Shown here: in pieces, positions 33,763-40,998 of the stretch
How the letters are laid out: every line of letters starts with the position of its first letter
Numbering within the stretch: position 1 is the stretch's first letter
DNA from: a virus
DNA length: 57,282 bases
IMG/VR virus record: IMGVR_UViG_3300022929_000029
Location: 1 to 57,282 of that record
Reading direction: 5' to 3' (one strand)
Notes under the pieces: model-generated
Seen by the model: only the letters and a program-made list of their open reading frames with translations
Told to the model about the DNA's origin: nothing
The model's database searches: none
Program-made: the position numbers and the translations under genes

Positions 33763-34361
33763 TATGATTTCCTTACTGCACCAAAGCCTTTCATAGCTGC
33801 GCCACAACCCATGCCGCCGCCACCTGCACGTTTAACCATTTTACCACCATAAGACTTGTCAGCACGAAAACGTGAACGCATTTCGTCAAGCTTTTTATTC
33901 ATAGCTTTAGTAGCTGGTTTAATTGAAGCAGACTTAGCAGCCTTAGACTTAGCAGCTTTAGCTTTCATATCTGGCTTAGACTTTGGAAGTGACATCATAG
34001 CTTTTGCCTTAGTCATGCCAGGTGTGGCAGAACTTTTAGCCGCCCTTGTAGCTTTAGCTTTTTTAGGTGTGGGTGTAGTTTCTGCTCCTGCTTTCATTTT
34101 AGCACGAACACCACGTGTATATGATTCACCAGCACCACGCATCATATTCATTTCAGTTTGTGATGTACGACCATATGGACCTTGTGATCCTTTGTTGTCA
34201 CCTTTTTTAGCTGCAGGAATATTTAGTTTCTGATCAATTCTAATTTTGTTTACATCTTTAAGATTTGGATTTGCAGAAATAATATCCTGTATACGTACAC
34301 CGTACTTTGCAGCAATATCAGATACTGTATCACCTTTACTCACTGTATGTTTTTTAGCCAT
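33762..34361 (-). CDS. LysM-domain protein with basic, Ala/Lys-rich tail
   Basis: 199 residues. An N-terminal LysM domain (HTVSKGDTVSDIAAKYGVRI, then ANPNLKDVNKIRIDQKLNIP, residues 4-50) is a peptidoglycan-binding module. The rest is Ala/Lys/Met-rich and disordered, ending in YGGKMVKRAGGGGMGCG. A peptidoglycan-binding protein among head-neck genes could be a virion component that meets the cell wall during entry. No hydrolase domain is present. Confidence 0.7.
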   Translation of the reverse strand: MAKKHTVSKGDTVSDIAAKYGVRIQDIISANPNLKDVNKIRIDQKLNIPAAKKGDNKGSQGPYGRTSQTEMNMMRGAGESYTRGVRAKMKAGAETTPTPKKAKATRAAKSSATPGMTKAKAMMSLPKSKPDMKAKAAKSKAAKSASIKPATKAMNKKLDEMRSRFRADKSYGGKMVKRAGGGGMGCGAAMKGFGAVRKS

Positions 34362-34362
34362 T

Positions 34363-35025
34363 TTAATTTGCTCCTATTCGTAAGTTGTTGTCTGCACCTG
34401 CAGGACTTGCTGGCATTTCCATATCGTCTCTACGAGTACGTCTTGCCTGATTTTGTAATGTCTGTAATGATTGAGCGTAGCGTTGTTCAAACAACTGCGC
34501 CGTTGGATAGTCTTTCATAAACATCATTGCCTCTACCATTGAAGCATTAAACAAAGCATCATAGCAGAAATCTGAAAAATAATTATTTGGTGTAGCTGTA
34601 GTTAAGGCTACTGGTTTATCAACATGAACAATTTCTGCATCATATGTAGCATTTGTTGTTGGTGCAATCATAATTGTTGTGTTGTCTCTACGTGCATAGT
34701 AAACAGGAATGTCAGTTGTACTAGTCGCATCAGGCCAATAGTCATTAATAAACTCATCTGTTCTTTGTAAGATAGGGGATTTACCAGATGCTCCAAGTGT
34801 TACTGTAAAGTTTTTAATAACACGAGTTCCGACAGGAAGTGTAATAATATTATTGTTTGCAGAGATTGCAACTGAGGTATAGGTGACTAATCCGTAATCA
34901 TCTAGATCACGTGTCATACGCTCTTCAGCCCTATTAACCATTTTGGGAATATAGTTCTGGAACTCTGTGCCATCGTTTTCACAGGCTTGGGTAATATCGT
35001 CTACAAGATAAAGATAACTAGCCAT
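34363..35025 (-). CDS. Head-to-tail adaptor-like protein
   Basis: 220 residues. The pattern is N-terminal helices (IPKMVNRAEERMTRDLDDYG), a beta core, then C-terminal helices (CYDALFNASMVEAMMFMKDY, FEQRYAQSLQTLQNQARRTR). This is the layout of podoviral adaptor/tail tubular A proteins that join portal and tail. It overlaps its upstream neighbour by 8 nt. A sister-type protein is at 30705-31376. Confidence 0.65.
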   Translation of the reverse strand: MASYLYLVDDITQACENDGTEFQNYIPKMVNRAEERMTRDLDDYGLVTYTSVAISANNNIITLPVGTRVIKNFTVTLGASGKSPILQRTDEFINDYWPDATSTTDIPVYYARRDNTTIMIAPTTNATYDAEIVHVDKPVALTTATPNNYFSDFCYDALFNASMVEAMMFMKDYPTAQLFEQRYAQSLQTLQNQARRTRRDDMEMPASPAGADNNLRIGAN

Positions 35026-35323
35026 AGTAAATAGCTACAGTCGCTGCAGATGAAGGGGCAGAAACTTTTACAGGACCATATACTTTAATACCAAAATCAG
35101 GAACGTAAATATCACCTGCATCTACAACAGTTGTTGCAACAAATTTAATATTGTTACCATTGACATTTCCGTATGCGTCTGTTTGATTTCCAGTAATAGT
35201 AAATGTTCCTACACCAGAATATGTAATTCCTTTAATACGTGTATCGGTTACTGTAGTACCAGTTGTCGTATCTAATACGGCACCACTACCAGTAACAAAA
35301 CCTTGTTTAATATTTGTAGCCAT
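35018..35323 (-). CDS. Small beta-rich virion protein
   Basis: 101 residues, rich in Thr, Val and Gly, with an alternating beta pattern (GTFTITGNQTDAYGNVNGNN). It lies just downstream of the major capsid gene, beyond a terminator. A head decoration or head-completion role is plausible. No motif proves it. Confidence 0.5.
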   Translation of the reverse strand: MATNIKQGFVTGSGAVLDTTTGTTVTDTRIKGITYSGVGTFTITGNQTDAYGNVNGNNIKFVATTVVDAGDIYVPDFGIKVYGPVKVSAPSSAATVAIYYG

Positions 35324-35378
35324 GTTTTCCTCATTGTTAATTAGTTAGTTGTTTATGGACTATTGACTATATTATACA

Positions 35379-35412
35379 CAAAAAAAGAGGGATATGAAAG
35401 CCACACCCCTCT
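35379..35412 (-). terminator. Rho-independent terminator after the major capsid gene
   Basis: Reading leftward, a stem AGAGGG...CCCTCT (35412-35407 paired with 35391-35386, 15-nt loop) is followed by a T-run (35386-35380). On the other strand an AT-rich T-run also follows, so the element may work both ways. It lies between the capsid gene and the next late gene and would leave capsid mRNA in excess over downstream tail mRNA. Confidence 0.75.
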
Positions 35413-35439
35413 AATTTTTATTTTTTTATTGGTTAGACC

Positions 35440-36381
35440 TTACGCTCCTTCGGAACCGTAGAAGCCACGCCAATCTGACCAACCGAAGCTGTAACGCTCA
35501 CGAGCCTTAAACCGAAGGTTGCCAGTGTCGAAGTCTGGCTCCATCTTGGTTTGCAGAGGCGCACGAACAAACATCTTGGCACCGTTAGGACAATCAGTCT
35601 TAATGAACCAAGCATCAGTGTCTGTAAAGCGGCGGTTCACGTAGAAGCCACCAGGTACAAGACCCTGATTACGGATTGAGTTAATGTCATTAACATTAGT
35701 CGCACCGTTTGCTGCAGTTGTTGGGTTTACCCCAATGGTTGTTGACATTGTGCTGTTCAGGATCTGGTCAGCAGTAAATGCGAGGTCTGATGGAATGTGC
35801 AAAGACTTAGCTTGCAGACCAATCAGAATACCACGATCATCTTTTGCTTTTGAGATCTGGATCAGTGCAGCTTCAAGGGCAGCTTCTGACAAGTCAGTAG
35901 CACCAATGTAGTTTGACTGATTTCCAGCACCAATGGTTGCGTGTGAAGCAGAGAACAATTCTACACCGTCACCACCTACGTAAGCATTGTTGAAGCCGTT
36001 ATTGAAAACGTCTGCAGCTTTTACTTGCTTGGTGTTCGCCATTGCACGTGCTAGACCTCTTGCACGAAGCTTCGCAAAGGTATCGTACAGGTTGTCTTCC
36101 ATTGCTTCTTCAGTAACCGCAAAGGCCAAAGCAATGGTTTCATGTGTGTAACGAGCAGTGTAGCTCTCTTGTGCATCGTCATAGGATACAGCGGCACCTT
36201 CACCTTTAGTAGGTGCAGTACCAAATCCTGTAAACAATACTTCTTCTTCAAATGCACGATCTGAGTTTTCAGTCTCAAACAACGGTGCATGTTCGTCACT
36301 AACTTCTCCATACTCCATACCGAAAACGGCATTGAGGCCGGGGAGAAGCTCTTTCGCAATACTTGCTCTATTAATAGCCAT
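35440..36381 (-). CDS. Major capsid protein
   Basis: 313 residues. The length, the position after the scaffold, and blocks such as AFAVTEEAMEDN, QLNSTM-type segments and FKARERYSFGWSDWRGFYGS at the end fit an HK97-fold major capsid protein of the marine podovirus type. The reading frame has stronger codon bias and slightly higher GC than neighbouring genes, as expected for the most expressed late gene. A strong intrinsic terminator follows it. Confidence 0.8.
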   Translation of the reverse strand: MAINRASIAKELLPGLNAVFGMEYGEVSDEHAPLFETENSDRAFEEEVLFTGFGTAPTKGEGAAVSYDDAQESYTARYTHETIALAFAVTEEAMEDNLYDTFAKLRARGLARAMANTKQVKAADVFNNGFNNAYVGGDGVELFSASHATIGAGNQSNYIGATDLSEAALEAALIQISKAKDDRGILIGLQAKSLHIPSDLAFTADQILNSTMSTTIGVNPTTAANGATNVNDINSIRNQGLVPGGFYVNRRFTDTDAWFIKTDCPNGAKMFVRAPLQTKMEPDFDTGNLRFKARERYSFGWSDWRGFYGSEGA

Positions 36382-36397
36382 GATTTAATCTCCCTTA

Positions 36398-37012
36398 TTA
36401 ACCTAGTAGGTAAGCTGTGATTGTTGCTGGTGCAGAAACAGCGGCAGTTAAGAAGTTATCTGTATGCTGAATGAGTTGTACATTCAACTTAAGATAAGCA
36501 TTTTCATTAACATTAGCTACATCGTTACCTGGCTCGTCTACTGAATCCAGAGGACGGCACATTGCGATACCAGTGGTGCGAGTAGCAGCAGCGATACCGT
36601 GACCTGATTGTCCTGTAAAGGTAGAACCTGTTCCAAGTGTTACAGCAAAGTTTTGAGAACCGTGAAGATCACCAGCAGTTACAGATGCATCTGCTTGTAC
36701 TTCAAACACGGCACGAGAATCGTCAGCGATCATGGCTACTGCGTCTGTAGCTGATGTGCCTGAAGGCCAGTACTTACTGAACTTCTGCTCACCGTTAGCT
36801 ACGTAACGACATCCCATGAATACACCCTGAACGACTTCGGTTACAGTCGTAATGACTTCAACATTCCCTGCATTAATACGGACAAGATCGCCCGAAAAAA
36901 TGTTTGCGGCGTAACCTGAAGCGATTGGGTACTCATTTTGCCCATCGTTGTTCATGTTACCGCCACGTTTGCGAGAAGGTCGGAAGCCTGACAATGCTAG
37001 TGTTGCAGTCAT
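36398..37012 (-). CDS. Probable capsid decoration/stabilising protein
   Basis: 204 residues, beta-rich, with GYAANIFSGDLVRINAGNVE and an evenly spread Val/Thr/Gly pattern. It sits immediately before the major capsid gene, after the scaffold and a small helical gene. Position and composition suggest a capsid-associated protein. No catalytic residues are seen. Confidence 0.55.
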   Translation of the reverse strand: MTATLALSGFRPSRKRGGNMNNDGQNEYPIASGYAANIFSGDLVRINAGNVEVITTVTEVVQGVFMGCRYVANGEQKFSKYWPSGTSATDAVAMIADDSRAVFEVQADASVTAGDLHGSQNFAVTLGTGSTFTGQSGHGIAAATRTTGIAMCRPLDSVDEPGNDVANVNENAYLKLNVQLIQHTDNFLTAAVSAPATITAYLLG

Positions 37013-37066
37013 ATTTTTTCTCCCATTAAATTAAATGACACTACTAGTTACCGACCCTGTTCAAGA

Positions 37067-37561
37067 TTAGTCTTGAAACTTTGAAGGCCGACCTCTAGTA
37101 ACTTGTGTTTTACTATTATTACGAATCGGCATACGTGAATCACTTGAGTTCATTAGCTGGGCATTAACTGCGTCAACCATTTCCTTACTTTGATTCTGAT
37201 AATATGCCTTACGGCTTTGGGCTTTACGCAACGGCATCTTTGCCAATGCTAGGTCTCCACGACAGACCGTGCCTTCATACCGTCCTTCTTCTCTCACGAA
37301 AGAAGAATGAGCCATCTCTGGAACTTCATCTACAGTAACAAATTCCCAACCTTCGGCCTGACGTTTGCCTACGTTTCGATAATCATCCTGATTCCGTGAT
37401 AAGATCCTAATCCACCGTAGCTTTAAGCCTTGGTCAATAAAACGATGCTCAACTGATTCAGGAATATCAAGAAGGTTTGGTTCCCTATATTCATAGTCAT
37501 CTTGTTCTCTAGAATTGAGTTCACGAGACTCCTCACTACGTGATATTGTTGTTCGTGCCAT
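37067..37561 (-). CDS. Hypothetical head-module protein, Arg/Gln-rich
   Basis: 164 residues from the ATG at 37561, which has a perfect GGAGG eight bases upstream. An in-frame ATG at 37603 would overlap the scaffold gene. The block GLKLRWIRILSRNQDDYRNV, then WEFVTVDEVPEM, is an ordered core; the ends are charged and disordered. It could be a scaffold partner or a minor head protein. Confidence 0.6.
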   Translation of the reverse strand: MARTTISRSEESRELNSREQDDYEYREPNLLDIPESVEHRFIDQGLKLRWIRILSRNQDDYRNVGKRQAEGWEFVTVDEVPEMAHSSFVREEGRYEGTVCRGDLALAKMPLRKAQSRKAYYQNQSKEMVDAVNAQLMNSSDSRMPIRNNSKTQVTRGRPSKFQD

Positions 37562-37562
37562 G

Positions 37563-38552
37563 TTAATAACCTCCACGCTGATTGTTGATACTGGTGTATT
37601 CACCGTCTGCTTTTTCTACTTTAAGCTTTTCGGCTGCGTACTGTTCAAGTGGTATCCCCCATTTCTCTGCAAGCCGTACATCTTCTTGAGATAACTTAAC
37701 CTTGCGACCAGAGCTAGGATTGGGAGTGCGTGACGCTCCTGCTACAACTTGAGAAGCTTTGCTCGGTGCTTCATTCCGTGTTTCGACTTTCTCTGATGCT
37801 TCAAACCTAGAAGGAAAAGCACTTGAAAGTCTTTTGTCAATTTCTTCATAATACTCTTCGTCTGATGGGTCATACCCCTCATCCTTCATGCTGGCATCAA
37901 TCTGAAGCGCAGCTTGAGTAAGAATATTGTCCTGTCCGAACCAAGGATTTTTAGCAGCCCATGCAATCGCTTTAGGATCATAATTTTCTGCTGCTGCTGT
38001 TGTTGGCTGTGCAGGTGATGCTTCACGGCTGTTCGCAAGTTCCTCTTGGTACTTTTGATATGCGTGTTGACTTTGCCGAAGCTGCATAGCTTCTGTTTGA
38101 GCAATAGTCATAGCTTCCTGTGCAGCCAACATCCTGTCGGCATCTCCGCTTTCAACGGCTTGACGATAAGCATTCTTAGACATTTCTAACTTATCGGCAA
38201 TTGAACGCTCATTATTATCAAGATTACTCTTAATGCTATTAGCGTATTCAGTTTCTCGTTCTTTTAGTTTAGCCTCAAGAGCTTCTTGACGAGACTGCAA
38301 TTCAGCAATCTGTGCCTCACGCTCTTTACGCTGTCGAACAAGTTGGCGAATACGTTTCTGTGCGCCCGATTCTTTTTCTTCAGTTTCTTCTGCCACCCCT
38401 TGCTCTTGGGTTTTTTGCTGAACATCTTCGGCATCTCCAAGATCTAGCTGTGGTTGTTCTTCTTCTGAGGCGGCTTCGTTTTCAATTTCAAACTCTACCT
38501 TCTCTTCCTCTTTTTCGGCTTGAGGGCTTACCGTTGTCCAATCATCAGACAT
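37563..38552 (-). CDS. Scaffolding protein
   Basis: 329 residues. The N-terminus is very acidic (EKEEEKVEFEIENEAASEEE), the middle is a long coiled coil (about 60-180), and the C-terminal part is conserved and helical (RLAEKWGIPLEQYAAEKLKV). This is the usual design of T7 gp9-like scaffolds that shape the procapsid. The gene precedes the capsid gene and has a probable promoter upstream. Confidence 0.7.
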   Translation of the reverse strand: MSDDWTTVSPQAEKEEEKVEFEIENEAASEEEQPQLDLGDAEDVQQKTQEQGVAEETEEKESGAQKRIRQLVRQRKEREAQIAELQSRQEALEAKLKERETEYANSIKSNLDNNERSIADKLEMSKNAYRQAVESGDADRMLAAQEAMTIAQTEAMQLRQSQHAYQKYQEELANSREASPAQPTTAAAENYDPKAIAWAAKNPWFGQDNILTQAALQIDASMKDEGYDPSDEEYYEEIDKRLSSAFPSRFEASEKVETRNEAPSKASQVVAGASRTPNPSSGRKVKLSQEDVRLAEKWGIPLEQYAAEKLKVEKADGEYTSINNQRGGY

Positions 38553-38606
38553 ATAATTCTCCTTTTAACGTCAGATGCGATTACTGACGAATTACGCTTA
38601 ATTGTT

Positions 38607-38635
38607 ATAATACACTAACTAAGTAGGTTATACAA
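38607..38635 (-). promoter_or_regulatory. Probable promoter for scaffold and capsid genes
   Basis: Reading leftward, TTGTAT (38635-38630), 17 bp, then TATTAT (38612-38607) lie in the 94-bp gap between the GroES-like gene and the scaffold gene. The -35 hexamer recurs at other late promoters here. Confidence 0.5.
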
Positions 38636-38646
38636 TAGCTAGTGGG

Positions 38647-39063
38647 TTAATTTGATAGGTTAAAGGTTGGATCTAGTTCTTTTGGATCATTAATGACCAT
38701 AGATATTTGATCATCAAACATCAAAAGCATTCTTACTCCCTTATAAAAAAACTTCTGTCCTGTATGTTTTCCATAACAGACATAATCTCCAACAGAACAC
38801 CAAGGACCTTTTGGAAATTTCTTGTCATCTTCATAAGCTGTATCACCGATTGCTAGAACTTTGCCAACCGTTGTAAGGATGGAAATATCATTTACTGTAG
38901 AATCAGGTAGTAGAATACCACCTTTTGTTTGTTTCTTTACGGATACAGGTCTTACAAGAATATGATAACCTGGGATATGTGGAAGAACAGTTGGATCTGG
39001 TGCTTCATCTGCAGAGATCCATTGATCATTCAACATTGCTTTTTCCATTGCTACTGCTTGCAT
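38647..39063 (-). CDS. GroES-like co-chaperonin
   Basis: 138 residues, against about 97 for bacterial GroES. After a 30-residue N-terminal extension comes HILVRPVSVKKQTKGGILLP. This contains a mobile-loop equivalent with a GGILL tripeptide (GroES GGIVL) that docks on GroEL. TVGKVLAIGDTAY, GDYVCYGKHTG and a final beta strand complete the cpn10 fold. By analogy with T4 gp31, it may replace host GroES to fold the capsid protein. It lies between the portal cluster and the scaffold gene. Confidence 0.85.
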   Translation of the reverse strand: MQAVAMEKAMLNDQWISADEAPDPTVLPHIPGYHILVRPVSVKKQTKGGILLPDSTVNDISILTTVGKVLAIGDTAYEDDKKFPKGPWCSVGDYVCYGKHTGQKFFYKGVRMLLMFDDQISMVINDPKELDPTFNLSN

Positions 39064-39065
39064 TT

Positions 39066-39257
39066 TTACTCCTCGTCATCTTCGTATATCATTTTGTTGA
39101 CTATACTTTTAATTTCCACTAAGGCATACTCAAGTCCTTGAATACGCCCAACTAGATTTGTATAGCTATGATAATCCGAAGCACCGCCAGATGCAAGCGT
39201 TATTTTCACTGATTCAATTTCTTTTGCCAGTGTTTTGTAAATTTCTTCATAAATCAT
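39066..39257 (-). CDS. Small helical protein
   Basis: 63 residues, helical and amphipathic (IYKTLAKEIESVKITLASGG, then IQGLEYALVEIKSIVNKM), with an acidic end. It is coupled to both neighbours (2 nt and an overlapping stop). Small helical proteins of this type often accompany portal or scaffold genes. Its function is unknown. Confidence 0.55.
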   Translation of the reverse strand: MIYEEIYKTLAKEIESVKITLASGGASDYHSYTNLVGRIQGLEYALVEIKSIVNKMIYEDDEE

Positions 39258-40153
39258 TAAATTAGTTTCTGGTAATCTGAACCATAAGGGTTACGTTCTA
39301 TTACAGAGCCTCCACGTTTTCTTTCATTAGCTGGTGTAGGCATTTCCATTAACCCAGGCTCTGAGCGTTGAATAAAATCTGTAGTTGGTTTTACATATCC
39401 TATTTCTTCTAAATCTAAAATAGCTTGATTTCTAATATCCATCTGTGATTTAATATAATCTTCTATATTAAAATTATCAAAAAAACCATCATCAGCTAGT
39501 GTTTGCATTCCTTTAGCATCAATGAATATATCTTGATCTGTTTGGTTTGCCATACGAACAAGAGCAGCTCTGTCCTTTATAGGTTTGTCAACCTCAATCA
39601 TTTTAGAATTTATTTTAGCAAGCTGTCTTTTTTCTAATTGAGTTAATCCATCTTCAATTTCATATGTTACGCTTATAACCCTATCACCTTCTCTTTTAAT
39701 GTCTGGGTTTTTATTATAACCTGGACGATACTTTTTCTGAAGTTCTATATACTTTTTAACTTCTGCAGGACTAATATCTGCACCTGCTTTACGTATAGCT
39801 TTAATACTATCTAAAGAAACAAACGGAGACAAACCATTATCAAACTTATCTATATTAGGATTAAAACCTGCAAGTTCTGAATTTCGTTTTGGTCTTAATA
39901 ATGCTGGTTGCTCAGAATAACCAGGCAAGTTAGCGGCAATGTCAGGCAAACCACCTTTACGAATATCTTCCATAGGTATTCCTTGAATGGTACGTTCTTC
40001 AAGAAACTCTCTTTGAAGTGTATTTTCTTCTAATGGAAGTTCTTTATCAAGTTTTTCTTTTATACCTTGTGGAATATCTAGAGCTTTTTTAGGAACCTTT
40101 TTAGGTTTAGTAGATCCCTTCATCGCTAATTTTAAAAGTTTACTTAATGCCAT
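39257..40153 (-). CDS. Head-module protein with shared N- and C-terminal motifs
   Basis: 298 residues. It starts MALSKLLKLAMKGS and ends GGSVIERNPYGSDYQKLI. The neighbouring upstream protein starts MALSKILKEVIKGS and ends GGRIERNPYGDYQRLI. The middles differ. The shared ends suggest common docking signals (portal or capsid) on different cargo domains. The middle here is helical and charged, with no recognised motif. Confidence 0.6.
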   Translation of the reverse strand: MALSKLLKLAMKGSTKPKKVPKKALDIPQGIKEKLDKELPLEENTLQREFLEERTIQGIPMEDIRKGGLPDIAANLPGYSEQPALLRPKRNSELAGFNPNIDKFDNGLSPFVSLDSIKAIRKAGADISPAEVKKYIELQKKYRPGYNKNPDIKREGDRVISVTYEIEDGLTQLEKRQLAKINSKMIEVDKPIKDRAALVRMANQTDQDIFIDAKGMQTLADDGFFDNFNIEDYIKSQMDIRNQAILDLEEIGYVKPTTDFIQRSEPGLMEMPTPANERKRGGSVIERNPYGSDYQKLI

Positions 40154-40998
40154 TATATTAACCTTTGATAGTCACCATAAGGGTTACGTTCTATGCGTCC
40201 ACCTGATTTCTTTTGAACAATTTCTGATATGCGTGGTAGGTCTGCCAATCCTGCTTCAGCATTAATAGCCCTAACTTCTGCATCAGAAAGAACACGATTG
40301 ACTTTCATTTCACCACCAATAATCCAATTACCTGTCATATTAGGATTTGTTTTATATCTGTAATGTCCACGTTTAGGAAGTTGGTCAGTAATGTGTGCAG
40401 TTTTTATATCAGGTGTACCATCTTTTTTAATCCTTGCACGTTCATTTGCTACAGCTTGCCAATTAACATCGGCTGGCATTTCTACTTCTGCCCATACCTG
40501 ATTATCTTCACGAACATTAGGTTTAAACTTAGGGTCTTTAACACGTTTACCAGTAGCAGGGTCAATCTTACCACCAATATGTGTAGCCATAGGAAGATCA
40601 CCAGCGTGCCATCCAGGTCTAAAAGCTAATGGACCAAGAGTAGACTTTACTTTACCTGCATCTGTTAATTCACCTGCAGTTGCTTCCAACCATTTACCAA
40701 TTGGAACAGGTTCTTTTGCATTAACAAAAAGTGGATATAGTTCTCCGTCTTTACCAACTCTAAAAAGTTTAAATGCTTTTATAGTGTTTTGTGGTGGCTC
40801 ATAATCATGAACTTTAACTTTTTGTGTATTTTCTAAAAGTTCATCAGAAACTTTTGCTGCGGCTACTTGCTTCTCATCCATATTTGAAAGAGAGGCTAAA
40901 CCTTCACGTGCTTGATTAACTGTTTTAGGTGCAGCTTTTTTAGGGGCTTGTTTAGCAGAACCCTTAATTACTTCTTTAAGTATTTTACTGAGAGCCAC
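40153..40998 (-). CDS. Head-module protein, possible ejected effector with FRPGWH motif
   Basis: 281 residues. The ends match the neighbouring 298-residue protein (see there). The core has AFKLFRVGKDGELYPLFVNA, then LAFRPGWHAGDLPMATHIGG, then VWAEVEMPADVNWQ. I have seen this FRPGWH-HIG pattern in large polyvalent phage proteins, where it may be an enzyme-like or toxin-like domain. With virion docking ends, it is a candidate protein delivered with the DNA. The function is not proven. Confidence 0.6.
   Translation of the reverse strand: MALSKILKEVIKGSAKQAPKKAAPKTVNQAREGLASLSNMDEKQVAAAKVSDELLENTQKVKVHDYEPPQNTIKAFKLFRVGKDGELYPLFVNAKEPVPIGKWLEATAGELTDAGKVKSTLGPLAFRPGWHAGDLPMATHIGGKIDPATGKRVKDPKFKPNVREDNQVWAEVEMPADVNWQAVANERARIKKDGTPDIKTAHITDQLPKRGHYRYKTNPNMTGNWIIGGEMKVNRVLSDAEVRAINAEAGLADLPRISEIVQKKSGGRIERNPYGDYQRLI

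Noticed and set aside
40153-40998. Naming the FRPGWH protein an ADP-ribosyltransferase
   Set aside because: No R-S-E or H-Y-E catalytic set can be identified with confidence.
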